From CBDCMJ01 sp965218875 (GTDB lineage: Bacteria; Chloroflexota; Dehalococcoidia; Lucifugimonadales; UBA3495), in contig OZ244707.1 of assembly GCA_965218875.1 (NCBI GenBank), positions 682,001-746,000 of the forward strand: DNA of 64,000 bases, in the 5' to 3' direction. Below are positions 26,322 through 34,850 of this stretch, piece after piece. The notes under the pieces are model-generated. The model made no database searches, was not told the origin of the DNA, and saw nothing but the letters and a program-made list of their open reading frames with translations. The translations under genes and the position numbers were made by a program. The stretch's first letter is position 1. Each line of letters begins with the position of its first letter.

Positions 26322-27384
26322 CCCCTCTCTTTACGGCTTGACCGAATCCAACTCCAGTCGCAAAGGCAAGGCTTTATGGGGAAAGAATCAGTTCAATTCA
26401 ACGTTTCCCGTCGCTCTTTGCCTATTCATGCGAGACCAGGGAGTCGGCCCTGTCGCGGTGACCGTTCGAGGCGGCAAAATCGTCGCCGGGGATGGCACTT
26501 GGACGATGGCGGACGTAGTCGGCAAGAAGGAGTCTCTCCCGTTCTACCACTTCGAGAAGGAATTTACGCCGTATGAGGCGTACTCCCGGAACGTTGTCGA
26601 AAAGATAGACTTGGTGGTTGGCGTCGACGGGAGCGATTCCATGCCGTTGGAGATAAAGTTGACGGTGATTCCCGACATTAGCACCGCAGCCAAGGGAGAA
26701 GAGGACTGGGCGCCGGAAATGGTGATCCGCCCCGTGAGTTCCGCCCATGCCATGATGGGAGTCGCCAGGAGTCTAGACGCTTCCGGGAATGAGGGCTTGA
26801 AGCAGGAGGTCGTCGAGGCGTTGAAACCGACGTACAATGCCGTGTCCGGGTGGGAGAACGCGGCCGAAATACTGAAGAACGCTTCGGGATTGCGGGATGC
26901 CTTGTCCGCCGCTCTTGCCGTCGCGGTGAACGTCGAAAAGCCCTTCCTGATTCAGCCGATATGGAAGACCGAAGGCCAATCCATCAAGCTGAAGGAGCAG
27001 TGCTTCGACGTATTTGTGTGGTCGGACGTCGCCGTGATGCAAATCCCCGTTGACATGACTGCCGCCCTGGACGGCTCCGAGGTTTCTCGCCATTTGCGAG
27101 AGGTCGCTCGCCACGTCCGAGCTCTGTACGACATTCTGTCCACCGGGGACCACGATTATCAAGGAACCTACGGAGGCATGGCGTTGGGCAATCAGACCGA
27201 CAAGTCGTTCGCGCTTAGCGGGCAGGTTACGAAGGAATACCTCAAACATCCTCGGTTGCTAAGCCCGCACTTCGGCAGAGACGTACTACAGCAATTGATA
27301 TTGAACGGGGGCGAGCAGAAGCTCCGGCCTGAGAGACGCTTTGATCTAGCCGTCGCGTTGCACATGACGCAAGGGCTTGCGTAG
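26308..27384 (+). CDS. HindVP-family Type II restriction endonuclease
   Basis: A 358-residue protein. The opening SLYGLTESN, then KALWGKNQFNSTFPVALCLF, is the signature start of HindVP/HgiDI-type endonucleases as I recall it. A nuclease core fits IDLVVGVDGSDSMPLEIKLT (about residues 99-118): acidic residues before E-x-K. Characterised members cut GRCGYC and pair with C5 methylases, which matches the gene just upstream. The 14-nt overlap with the methylase and the direct junction to vsr indicate one transcript. G+C is visibly lower than in the flanking chromosome. Confidence 0.82.
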   Translation: MQSSNPSLYGLTESNSSRKGKALWGKNQFNSTFPVALCLFMRDQGVGPVAVTVRGGKIVAGDGTWTMADVVGKKESLPFYHFEKEFTPYEAYSRNVVEKIDLVVGVDGSDSMPLEIKLTVIPDISTAAKGEEDWAPEMVIRPVSSAHAMMGVARSLDASGNEGLKQEVVEALKPTYNAVSGWENAAEILKNASGLRDALSAALAVAVNVEKPFLIQPIWKTEGQSIKLKEQCFDVFVWSDVAVMQIPVDMTAALDGSEVSRHLREVARHVRALYDILSTGDHDYQGTYGGMALGNQTDKSFALSGQVTKEYLKHPRLLSPHFGRDVLQQLILNGGEQKLRPERRFDLAVALHMTQGLA

Positions 27385-27395
27385 GGGTGCGGGTC

Positions 27396-27866
27396 ATGGT
27401 TGACAGCGTTACGGCGGAGACGCGCAGTCGAATAATGACGGCGGTCAAGTCGAAGGGAACCAAGCCGGAAATGAGCGTGAGGAGATTGCTTCACGGAATG
27501 GGATACCGATACAGGCTGCATCGGTCGGACCTGCCGGGTTGTCCCGACCTCGTGTTCCCGGCTAGGCGCAAGGCGGTCTTCGTGAACGGCTGCTTCTGGC
27601 ATAGCCACCGGGGGTGCAAACGGGCTGCCGTGCCCTCTACGAATCAGGACTTTTGGCTGGCCAAGCTGCAGCGCACCCAAGACCGGGACGCTAGAAACTT
27701 GGCATCGTTGGCGGCTCAAGGATGGTCGGTGAACACGGTGTGGGAATGCCAACTGAAGGATCTGGAATCGGTAGCTCGCCGGTTGTCGACATTCTTGGAT
27801 GAACGCCGGAGCGATAAAGGAGTGGAACCATACCGCGGACCAAGCGCAATTCCGCATAATTCCTAA
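27396..27866 (+). CDS. vsr: Very short patch repair endonuclease (Vsr)
   Basis: A 156-residue DNA nickase that cuts 5' of a T:G mismatch arising from deaminated 5-methylcytosine. The family core is clear: RSRIMTAVKSKGTKPEMSVR, LPGCPDLVFPARRKAVFVNG, CFWHSHRGCKRAAVP (zinc and catalytic residues) and WSVNTVWECQLKD. It begins 12 nt after the endonuclease stop; ATG at 27396 is preferred to a GTG 9 nt earlier. A Vsr beside a C5 methylase limits mutation at methylated sites. Confidence 0.93.
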   Translation: MVDSVTAETRSRIMTAVKSKGTKPEMSVRRLLHGMGYRYRLHRSDLPGCPDLVFPARRKAVFVNGCFWHSHRGCKRAAVPSTNQDFWLAKLQRTQDRDARNLASLAAQGWSVNTVWECQLKDLESVARRLSTFLDERRSDKGVEPYRGPSAIPHNS

Positions 27867-27933
27867 ACCCAAAGCGACTCTAGGTTGTATGGACAAATCA
27901 ATTCTGCGCCGACCATCAGCGTAAAGAGGTTGT

Positions 27934-28176
27934 ATGCCACAACGAATGCGAACTGAGCTTGCCAATGAGGTATCACAGAACTTCCCGCGGGAATTGCTTC
28001 ATTGCATCGAAGAGTATTGGAGTGAGTGCGAAAGTTCCCGCGTTGCTGACAAGACCATGAATCAAAGCATCAAGCCTCACCTAGCGATGTTCTTCCGCTG
28101 GGTTATGGATGACTACGCTCCCAAAAGCGGATCGCGCGGTCGCAACGACATTCGGACTTTACGTAGCCTTGTCTAA
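27934..28176 (+). CDS. Hypothetical protein inside the transposon
   Basis: 80 residues, mostly helical by composition (ELANEVSQNFPRELLHCIEE; SIKPHLAMFFRWVMDDY). I recognise no family. It lies between vsr and the right-end repeat array on the same strand and may be a truncated gene. Confidence 0.4.
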   Translation: MPQRMRTELANEVSQNFPRELLHCIEEYWSECESSRVADKTMNQSIKPHLAMFFRWVMDDYAPKSGSRGRNDIRTLRSLV

Positions 28177-28300
28177 GGATTCAGCCTGTTGGCCTATTTC
28201 CACACACCCTGCCAACTACAAGCAAACGGAACCCTGAGAGCCACACATACCGCGCTCGAGGGAGGCGTGGTGGGCGAGGCGGGGTCTGAAAGCTAATCGT

Positions 28301-28403
28301 TTTTTGGAACAGAGCGCCGATTATTGGAACAAGGCCGCCCGCCCGTCGATTTTTGCAACAGAAACCCGAATTTTGCGACAGACACCATTTTTGCAACAAG
28401 GCC
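28301..28403. repeat. Right-end array of TTTTGCAACA-like sites
   Basis: Five similar decamers in one orientation: TTTTGGAACA 28302-28311, TATTGGAACA 28322-28331, TTTTGCAACA 28351-28360, TTTTGCGACA 28371-28380, TTTTGCAACA 28389-28398. The second is followed by AGGCC, like the true end, and may be an older or nested terminus. They match the left-end sites in reverse. Confidence 0.7.
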
Positions 28404-29991
28404 CATCCGAGTACTGGAGCTGCATCGGTTCGTCGCGGTACTCCAGGAGGAAGTACAATTCCCCGAACACCTTGGCGATGTTGCCCCGGTTGATCTCGTC
28501 TATGATGAGGCAGTGAATCGCGTCCGGTTCCTTCCGCGCTCGCTGCGCAGCCCTCAGCAGGGGCCCGTTCCGTAGCTCGAACCCGACCTGCCCCTCTCCC
28601 TCTCCGCCCCCGCGCACGGGGCGGAAGCCCTGTATGAAGTCCTCGTAGGCGTAGGACGGGTGGAACTGTACCAGGGTAACCCGGTCCTTGGACCCGGCAA
28701 GGTGTTTCGCCAGCGCCTGGGCAACATAGGTTTTGCCTGTCCCCGGCGGCCCCTGGAAGATGACCTGCTTCTTGTCTTCCAGGAGCAGCGTTTTGATGTT
28801 TTCCAGGAATTCGACGGGAAGATAAACATCGTCGGCGAGGGCTTTCAGGTTGGGCTCGGTCTGCGTCTGGTGGTCAATCTCGGGTGGTTCGTCGTCATCG
28901 TCCTTGATTGCCCAAGCCACCGATTGCGCATCCAAGCGATGCCGCAATTCCAGCCCACGTGCCGCTGCCTCCTCGATGAACCGGTCAAGGAAGCCGAGGG
29001 CGTGTTCATACAACGCCGCCTCGTCCGCGCCGCGCTCCGGTTGCGGATACTCGGTACGCTTGTACGTGTCCTCGGAAAAAAGCACTCTGAACGGGGGATA
29101 CTGCTCGGTATCCACTCCCATTAACAACACGGATATGATGTTCATTCGGGTCCCTACACCGCTGGTCACTAACGCCGGAAATGCGTTGCTAAAGGCACGA
29201 ATACGCGCGGCTATGGATACGTCATCTTGCGTCCACAACGCTTGGAGGCCTATCAAGGCGTTGTCTGTAGACTCATTAATCCAGTCCCGAAATCTGGCCA
29301 ACAGGATATAGTGTATGAGGTTATTGTGGAAGCTAACGATTCCACTCCTGACTTGGGCGACCTAGTCGTCTGCACCTTCAAGCACCGCCTTCCTAGCCAC
29401 CGCGAGCTCTTGACCTATCCTAACCTTATATTCGGTCTCCTCACTTTCTAGTTTTCCGGTGGCGACAAATGCCTTGGCGCGTCTGACGTACTCGTCCCAT
29501 AGGTTGGCCTCGGTGATACGCCCATTGACTAGCTGTTCAAATTGGTCATCTCGCACTGAGTAGAGAGTATGCATACCGAATGTGATCTTCGGGAACTCTC
29601 TTTCAGAATCATTCCATTCCACTGGAAGGAAATATGCATGATCAGCCTTGAATGAGCCCGCCTGCTCGACTCTCATGTTGGGGCTATAGAATGGGGCCCC
29701 AGTGACGGTGCCGACGCCAACGATTTTCTTCCGTCCACCCCGGGCGATAATTCGGTCTCCAGATTTGATGTCATACCAAAACTGGATTAATTGAGACAAG
29801 CCAGTTTCCGTCCAGCGTTCATTGACTCTAGCCGTCTCCCGATACTTGCTCTCCAATTCCTGCCGCGAATCAAAAGCTTCTACGTCCCATCCAATGGATA
29901 TGACATTATTCTCGCGATCGTACTTCCAAACCTGATCGAAGTTCTTTCGTGCATCGTAACTGAACGGGGCCATTACCCAATTCTTCGCCAT
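28404..29991 (-). pseudogene. mcrB: mcrB, N-terminal part: EVE-like domain, amber codon, AAA+ Walker region
   Basis: From ATG 29991 (GAGGAG 6 nt upstream) the first 209 codons encode an EVE/PUA-like modified-base reader: KNWVMAPFSYDARKNFDQVW, VISIGWDVEAF, IKSGDRIIARGGRKKIVGVG. Then an in-frame TAG (29362-29364) interrupts, and the same frame continues without another stop through NNLIHYILLARFRDWIN, the Walker A GPPGTGKT, and Walker B LIIDEINRGNIAKVFGELYF. At LQYSD the transposon begins; the rest is at 22872-23356. The TAG falls after GADD, where related proteins as I recall have Trp, so TGG to TAG is likely. The gene is doubly disrupted. Confidence 0.88.
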
Positions 29992-30145
29992 CATCAACTC
30001 CTCGCTGAGCATTTGCCTGGCAATCTTATAACGAACCCGCGGCCCCACCATTTAACCTCGGCTCTATGGTTCTCCTTCCGCGGCTGACTCACACCTCAAC
30101 CGCCGGGCGCGATGCGGGCAACCCTACCCACACTTTACGTTTACG

Positions 30146-30712
30146 CTACTGTCGGGGCTCCACAGGCCCTTTGCGGCAGGTAACGGCGAACAGCGGGTCC
30201 CCAGGTGGGCTGGTCTCCGGGTTGACGAACCCGGACCGGACGTCTACGAAATTGCCCGCGGCCTCCATGTAGGAGATGACCAACTCGCCTCGCCCCCGGT
30301 CCGAGGACTGGCGCCAAGCGCGCACCGCTTTCGTGGAAAACATCCGGTTGGAATAGGTGACGATAAACACGCCTCCGGGCCGCAGGACTCGGTTGACCTC
30401 CCGGAAGGTTTCTACCGGCTGAGTCAGATACTGGGCCGAAACGGTGATGACCACGGCGTCGAATGAATCGTCGTCCCAGGGCAGCACCGGGTCGAGATTC
30501 AGGTCATGAACAACGGACTCGTCCAGGTCGGGGTTGTCCTCCATCTCGGCGGCGTTCAAGCCGAGCCCGGCCATCCTCTTCTTGGGGTGGTCCTGGGGCC
30601 AGTGGGAACGCCAACTGCTCATCAGGTCCAGGACCACCGAGCCCTGGGGTATCAGCTGCCGGAACAGCCGGCCCACTGACTCGATAGCCTGGTCGTCGAT
30701 GTGGACTACCAA
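30146..30712 (-). CDS. SAM-dependent methyltransferase (type 11-like)
   Basis: 188 residues in this frame. VVLDLMSSWRSHWP takes the place of motif I, and LPWDDDSFDAVVITVSAQYL then REVNRVLRPGGVFIVTYSNR is the usual motif IV-VI segment of class I methyltransferases. The motif I glycines are missing, as in a recognised subgroup that reads LDLMSS. Similarity seems to extend upstream (a PEYFQRVDE..DSQFYDFPRL segment) without an ATG, so the GTG at 30712 may be too short a start. Substrate unknown. Confidence 0.75.
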   Translation of the reverse strand: MVVHIDDQAIESVGRLFRQLIPQGSVVLDLMSSWRSHWPQDHPKKRMAGLGLNAAEMEDNPDLDESVVHDLNLDPVLPWDDDSFDAVVITVSAQYLTQPVETFREVNRVLRPGGVFIVTYSNRMFSTKAVRAWRQSSDRGRGELVISYMEAAGNFVDVRSGFVNPETSPPGDPLFAVTCRKGPVEPRQ

Positions 30713-31000
30713 CCGGGGAAAGTCGTAGAACTGGCTGTCGGGCGCCTCGTCGACGCGTTGGAAGTATTCCGGCGGATATGAAGAAGCCGTGGCGCACCTC
30801 CGTGGGCCGGTCCGGCACGGGCTGCGACCAGCGCCAAAGCCCTACTGGGAAGCTAGGGTTGATTTTAACACGATCCCGCCCGCAGCCTGCGGTTGGCCTG
30901 GTGGGGCTGCTGGCGCCCGCGGTGGCGACGGGATAGAATTCGGTTGGCGGTCGACCCGTTTCCCGCTCCGAGCATGTCGGCCACGGAAGGAGCCAGGTCC

Positions 31001-31387
31001 ATGTCAACGGAAGAGGCCCAAGAGTTCCTGGAAGCTACCCGGCAGAACCGGGGGTACACCCTGGAGATGCACCGCATTATGGCGGCAGCCGATCTGGAAT
31101 GGGCAAAGAAGTACGGCGAGTTCATCGAGGCCACCTACACTGGCCAGCGGCTGCTGGACCGCAAGACCAAGGAGTTGTTGCAAATCGTGGTGGAGGCGGC
31201 GCTGCGGGCCGACGTAGAGCAGATCCAGGCCCATATCCGGGTTGCCCTCCAGGAAGGCGCCACCCCGCAGGAGATATTGGAGGCGCTGGAAGCGGTGATA
31301 ATGCCCATGGGGGGCCTGGCTTTTCGCCGCGGCCTGCAGGCCTGGGCCGCCGAAACGGGCGCCCCCGGCGCCGAGCCTGGGGGCTAG
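31001..31387 (+). CDS. Carboxymuconolactone decarboxylase/AhpD-like protein
   Basis: A 128-residue all-helical protein of the CMD fold: LLDRKTKELLQIVVEAALRA followed by VEQIQAHIRVALQEGATPQE and ILEALEAVIMPMGGLAF. The redox CxxC of AhpD is absent, so it is not a peroxidase of that type; it could act as a decarboxylase or structural member. GGAAGGAG lies before ATG 31001. An IS630 element inserted at the TA immediately after its stop codon, sparing the gene. Confidence 0.82.
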   Translation: MSTEEAQEFLEATRQNRGYTLEMHRIMAAADLEWAKKYGEFIEATYTGQRLLDRKTKELLQIVVEAALRADVEQIQAHIRVALQEGATPQEILEALEAVIMPMGGLAFRRGLQAWAAETGAPGAEPGG

Positions 31388-31477
31388 TACTGGGTCAAAG
31401 CCGCATTGTCAGGCATTACATGGTGCCATCCTGGATGCTACCTTTTGGACTGAAGTCGTGTTGTGGGAGGGGCATCC

Positions 31478-31927
31478 ATGGTTCAGAAGAAGTATGGCGT
31501 CCGGCTGAGCACCCAGGAGAAGGGGCGGCTCCGGCAGATGATCCGGGCCGGCAGGAGTTCGGCCCAGGCGATCACCCGGGCCCGTATCCTGCTCAAGATA
31601 GATGAGGGTTGGACTGCCGCCCAGGTGGCCGCTGCCCTGGACGTGTCGGAGCGGACGGTGTTCCGCGCCAAGCGGCGGTATGCCGAGGAGGGATTGGATG
31701 AGGTGCTGCGGCACCGCAAGCTGGATGACCGAGGCGAGGCCCACCTGATAGCCCTGGCCTGCAGCCCGGCCCCCGAAGGCCACGACCACTGGACGCTGCG
31801 CCTGCTGGCGGGCAAGGCGGTGGAGCTGGGACTAGTAGAGTCCCTGTCCCACGAGACGGTGCGGCTGCGGCTGAAAAAAACGCGCTGGGGCCGTGGCGGA
31901 AGCAGCAATGGTGCATCCCGAAGGTGA
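31478..31927 (+). CDS. IS630 transposase, upstream frame (HTH part)
   Basis: 149 residues. LSTQEKGRLRQMIRAGRSSA then ARILLKIDEGWTAAQVAAAL and DVSERTVFRAKRRYAEEGLD form the paired helix-turn-helix that binds the element ends. At 31874-31880 there is a run of seven A. A -1 shift there continues as NALGPWRKQQWCIPKVSSEF, which is the normal family sequence leading into the catalytic frame; without the shift the frame ends in an unrelated tail (RGGSSNGASRR). Confidence 0.85.
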   Translation: MVQKKYGVRLSTQEKGRLRQMIRAGRSSAQAITRARILLKIDEGWTAAQVAAALDVSERTVFRAKRRYAEEGLDEVLRHRKLDDRGEAHLIALACSPAPEGHDHWTLRLLAGKAVELGLVESLSHETVRLRLKKTRWGRGGSSNGASRR

Positions 31928-32571
31928 GCAGTGAGTTTGTGGCGGCCATGGAGGACGTGCTGGACCTCTACGCCGAACCCTACGACCCCCAGAGGCCGGT
32001 GGTCTGTTTCGACGAGACCTCCACCCAGTTGCTGGCCCACATCAGGGAACCGCTGCCGGCAAAGCCTGGCAGGCCCAGGCGTCAGGACTACGAGTATCAG
32101 CGTGCAGGCACCCGTAACCTGTTTCTCAGCTGCGAGCCCCGCCGGGGCTGGCGCCACGTGGCAATCACCCAGCGGCGCACCATGCAGGACTTCGCCCACC
32201 AGATGCGCTGGCTGGTGGACGAGGCCTATCCGGATGTCCCGGTGGTCCGCCTGGTGCTGGATAACTTGAATACCCATCGCCAGGCGTCTTTGTACGAGAC
32301 CTTTCCGGCGCCGGAGGCCAGGCGCATTGCCAAGAGACTGGAGTTCCACCACACGCCCAAGCACGGGAGCTGGCTGAACATGGCCGAGATAGAGTTCAGC
32401 GTGCTGGCCCGAGCCTGCCTGCGGGGGCGCAATGCCGACGAGGACAGCCTCGAAAAGGCCGTCAATGCCTGCGTGTCGGAACGCAACGGCATGTCAGCCA
32501 GCATTGACTGGCGCTTCACTGCCAAGGACGCCCGAACCAAGCTCCGCCGCCTCTACCCCTGCCATTCTTGA
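31924..32571 (+). CDS. IS630 transposase, downstream frame (DDE catalytic part)
   Basis: 215 residues from GTG 31924, or the C-terminal part of a roughly 370-residue fusion made by slippage at the upstream A7 run. The triad is visible: Asp in VVCFDETSTQLL, Asp in LVLDNLNTHRQ and Glu in HGSWLNMAEIEFSVLARACL. The downstream frame alone holds all three catalytic residues but lacks DNA-binding. Confidence 0.88.
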   Translation: MSSEFVAAMEDVLDLYAEPYDPQRPVVCFDETSTQLLAHIREPLPAKPGRPRRQDYEYQRAGTRNLFLSCEPRRGWRHVAITQRRTMQDFAHQMRWLVDEAYPDVPVVRLVLDNLNTHRQASLYETFPAPEARRIAKRLEFHHTPKHGSWLNMAEIEFSVLARACLRGRNADEDSLEKAVNACVSERNGMSASIDWRFTAKDARTKLRRLYPCHS

Positions 32572-32756
32572 TTTGACCCAATACTAGGCCCAGCTGCCCG
32601 GACGGGTCCCCGGCGCCAACCCGTCTACCCGCCGTTGCCAGAAGCGCACCAACGAGTCATGCCGGGCGGCCCCCGCGCCTGTCACTCCGCCGGACCGCGC
32701 CCACCCTGTGATTCCAGCGCCCCACCTGTCATTCCGAGCCTAGCCGAGGACTCTAA

Positions 32757-33924
32757 GGAAACTCTGAACAACCCAGCGTGACGGACATTTCGACCTGGGG
32801 ACTGTTGGAAGGACTCTGTAGCCCTGCGGTTTGCCTCGAATTTTGACCTGTTTGGCGCCCTTGAAGTCGGGATTCGAGGTTAGGGGAGCCTGGGAGGCGC
32901 ACCACCCCCTGGGTCAGGCCCTCAGGATTCCCTGAGCCCGCTTCAGGTTGGACAGTCCCAGCAGCAACACCAGCCGTTCGGTGTTCTTGGCCAAGCCCCG
33001 GTAGCGTACCTTGCTGTAGCCGAACAACCGCTTTGCCTTCAGGAAGGGATGCTCCACCTTGGCCCACACTGACGCCTTATCTTTTTCCGCCACAGCCTCC
33101 CGGCTGTCCGGTTCCGGCTTCCGCCGCTGCCCAGGCTTCAGCGCCACCCGCCATTCCACGGCTAAATCCAGGTTCTCTTCCCGTTTCTGTACCCCCACGT
33201 ACCCGGCGTCGCCCCATACCTGGGTCTCCCCGCCGTGCCGCAACTGGCGGGCTTGGGTCACGTCATGCACGCCGGCCGGGGTGGTTGCCAGGCTATGCAC
33301 CAGGCCCGTCTCCGCGTCCACCCCGACGTGCAGCTTCATCCCGAAGTGGTACTGGTTCCCCTTCTTCACCTGACGCATCTCCGGGTCCCGTTGCCCCGTC
33401 CGGTTCTTGGTGGAGGACGGCGCCTCGATGATGGTGGCGTCCACCATGGTTCCCTCCCTGAGCCGCAGCCCCCGGGAGGCCAGATACCCGTTGATTTCCT
33501 TAAACAGCCCCTCCCCCAGCTCGTGCTTCTCCAGCAGGTGGCGGAAGTGCAGTATCGTACTCTCATCGGGCAGCGGCTCCGACCGCCGCAGACCGGCAAA
33601 CCGGCGCACCGATTCCGCCTCAGACAACAGGTCTTCCATCGCCGGGTCGCTCAGGTTGTAACATACCTGCACCACGTGCACGCGCAGGATCGCCGGCAGG
33701 GGATAGGGCCGGCGCCCCTTCCCTGCCTTGGGATAGTAGGGCTCAATCCGCCCTTCCAGCCTGGACCAGGGCACCAGGGCATCCAGCTTCTCCAGGAAAA
33801 CCTCCCGGCGGGTCTTCCGTCTCTTGTATTGGTACTCCAGGTCGGCTGTGCGGTCATGGCTGTCCCCCGGCATGGCTGCTTTATCCCTAAGTATGCCACA
33901 TCCGGCGGATTGTTCAGAGGTTCC
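32757..33924 (-). mobile_element. IS5-family insertion sequence, copy 1 (1,168 bp)
   Basis: Imperfect inverted ends GGAAACTCTGAACAACCC (32757-32774) and, reversed, GGAACCTCTGAACAATCC (33907-33924), with the 4-bp target duplication CTAA at 32753-32756 and 33925-33928 (fits the YTAR preference of IS5). It sits inside the MITE-like repeat. Confidence 0.92.
32914..33873 (-). CDS. IS5-family transposase
   Basis: 319 residues, intact. An N-terminal DUF772-type domain (RRPYPLPAILRVHVVQVCYN, LPDESTILHFRHLLEKHELG) precedes the DDE core: Asp in MVDATIIEAPSSTKN, Asp in VWGDAGYVGVQ and Glu in WAKVEHPFLKAKRLFGYSK. Length and motifs are standard for the IS5 subgroup. ATG 33873 opens MPGDSHDRTADLEYQYKRR. 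The gene at 56027-57020 is a decayed paralogue. Confidence 0.93.
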   Translation of the reverse strand: MPGDSHDRTADLEYQYKRRKTRREVFLEKLDALVPWSRLEGRIEPYYPKAGKGRRPYPLPAILRVHVVQVCYNLSDPAMEDLLSEAESVRRFAGLRRSEPLPDESTILHFRHLLEKHELGEGLFKEINGYLASRGLRLREGTMVDATIIEAPSSTKNRTGQRDPEMRQVKKGNQYHFGMKLHVGVDAETGLVHSLATTPAGVHDVTQARQLRHGGETQVWGDAGYVGVQKREENLDLAVEWRVALKPGQRRKPEPDSREAVAEKDKASVWAKVEHPFLKAKRLFGYSKVRYRGLAKNTERLVLLLGLSNLKRAQGILRA

Positions 33925-34164
33925 CTAAAGTGCCCGCTGCAACACGGTTTATTGCCCGGCAGCCTGGTTAGAAGGTGAGGAGTTAAGATTCCTCGTCGCT
34001 GCGCTCCAGCGAAATGACAGGATAGGGACGCGCGGTCGGAGGGTGGGAGCGGAATGGCGGAACCTAACGGAGGGCGGCTCGTGCCCGGCGGCCGCAGTTG
34101 GCCGCCTTGCCACCGCATCCGGCAGGTAGTATGCTGGCGCCAGCGCTGTTATGGGGTGATTGTC

Positions 34165-34626
34165 ATGGCAAAGATCAGCAGAGTCGGCCACGTGGTCCTC
34201 AACGTCAGCGACCCGGAGGCCTCAGCCGAGTGGTACCGGGAAGTGCTGGGTATGGAGATCATGAACTACAGCCCCGGTATCAACATGGCCTTCATGTCCT
34301 TCGGGGCCAGGGACCACGACATCGCCCTCATCAAGGGGCCCGAGGGCGTGGAGTTGGGCAGCCCCGGCCTCAGCCACACCGCCTTGGCCCTCGAGGGCGG
34401 CGAGGAGGAGTTGAAGGAGATCTACCAGAAGGTCAAGGACAGCGGGGCCAAGATAGATTTCCTGGCCGACCACGGCCTGACCAAGAGCTTCTACTGCTTC
34501 GATCCCGACGGCAACCGCCTGGAGATCTTCTTCCAGGTCTTGCACGGGGACGACGCCATGGACTACATGCGAGAGGCCGGGGCGGTCCTGGACCCCTACG
34601 AGCTGGAGCCTTCGGCTTCCGCATAG
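34165..34626 (+). CDS. VOC-family (glyoxalase/dioxygenase fold) protein
   Basis: 153 residues. Possible metal ligands are His in VGHVVLNVSD, His in LSHTALALEG and Glu in NRLEIFFQV. It is a paralogue in fold of 11569-12069 but with a different C-terminus (DDAMDYMREAGAVLDPYELE). GGGGTGA precedes ATG 34165. The enzyme reaction cannot be predicted. Confidence 0.83.
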   Translation: MAKISRVGHVVLNVSDPEASAEWYREVLGMEIMNYSPGINMAFMSFGARDHDIALIKGPEGVELGSPGLSHTALALEGGEEELKEIYQKVKDSGAKIDFLADHGLTKSFYCFDPDGNRLEIFFQVLHGDDAMDYMREAGAVLDPYELEPSASA

Positions 34627-34850
34627 AGGGCCTTCGGAAGCGGGCCCTCCGGCACAACGCTCTTCAACTTTCCCCAGCACGCGGTACGCCCGGTCCGCCG
34701 CCTCTGGACAGGGTTCCCCCGCGTTGCGGGTTCGTCCTGAGTTGCCCCTTGCCGTAACGGGGGCCGAACGGCCGACCCGGTTGCGCGGGAAGTTCCGGCC
34801 CGCTGGGACGCTCTCCGACTCTACCCTCGCCCAGGCGTGAGGCCCCGGGA

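Larger units (their letters stand above)
23357..28403. mobile_element. 5,047-bp transposon carrying a restriction-modification-Vsr cassette
   Basis: The ends are a perfect 16-bp inverted repeat, GGCCTTGTTGCAAAAA (23357-23372) and its complement (28388-28403), flanked by the 9-bp direct repeat CATCCGAGT at 23348-23356 and 28404-28412. It contains, left to right, a SWIM/DDE transposase (minus), a helix-turn-helix gene, a decayed IS1595-type fragment, a C5 methyltransferase, a HindVP-type endonuclease, Vsr and a small hypothetical. No second internal end is seen next to the transposase, so the whole span seems to have moved as a unit. It interrupts the AAA+ domain of mcrB. Confidence 0.88.
31390..32581 (+). 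mobile_element. IS630-family insertion sequence (1,192 bp)
   Basis: The ends CTGGGTCAAA (31390-31399) and TTTGACCCAA (32572-32581) are inverted, and TA is duplicated at 31388-31389 and 32582-32583, the hallmark of IS630/Tc1 transposition. Closing the gap restores the palindrome CTAGTACTAG, directly behind the CMD gene stop. Confidence 0.92.
32728..34018. repeat. 120-bp MITE-like repeat, copy 2, split by an IS5 element
   Basis: The left arm (32728-32756, GTCATTCCGAGCCTAGCCGA onward) and right arm (33988-34018, ATTCCTCGTCGCTGCGCTCC onward to AATGAC) belong to one repeat. Removing 32757-33928 leaves 119 bp, matching the 120 bp of copy 1 at 18436-18555. Confidence 0.75.

Noticed and set aside
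28388..28403. The right inverted repeat as part of an independent IS
   Set aside because: No transposase reads from this side, and the 9-bp duplication pairs this end with 23357, so both ends belong to one element.
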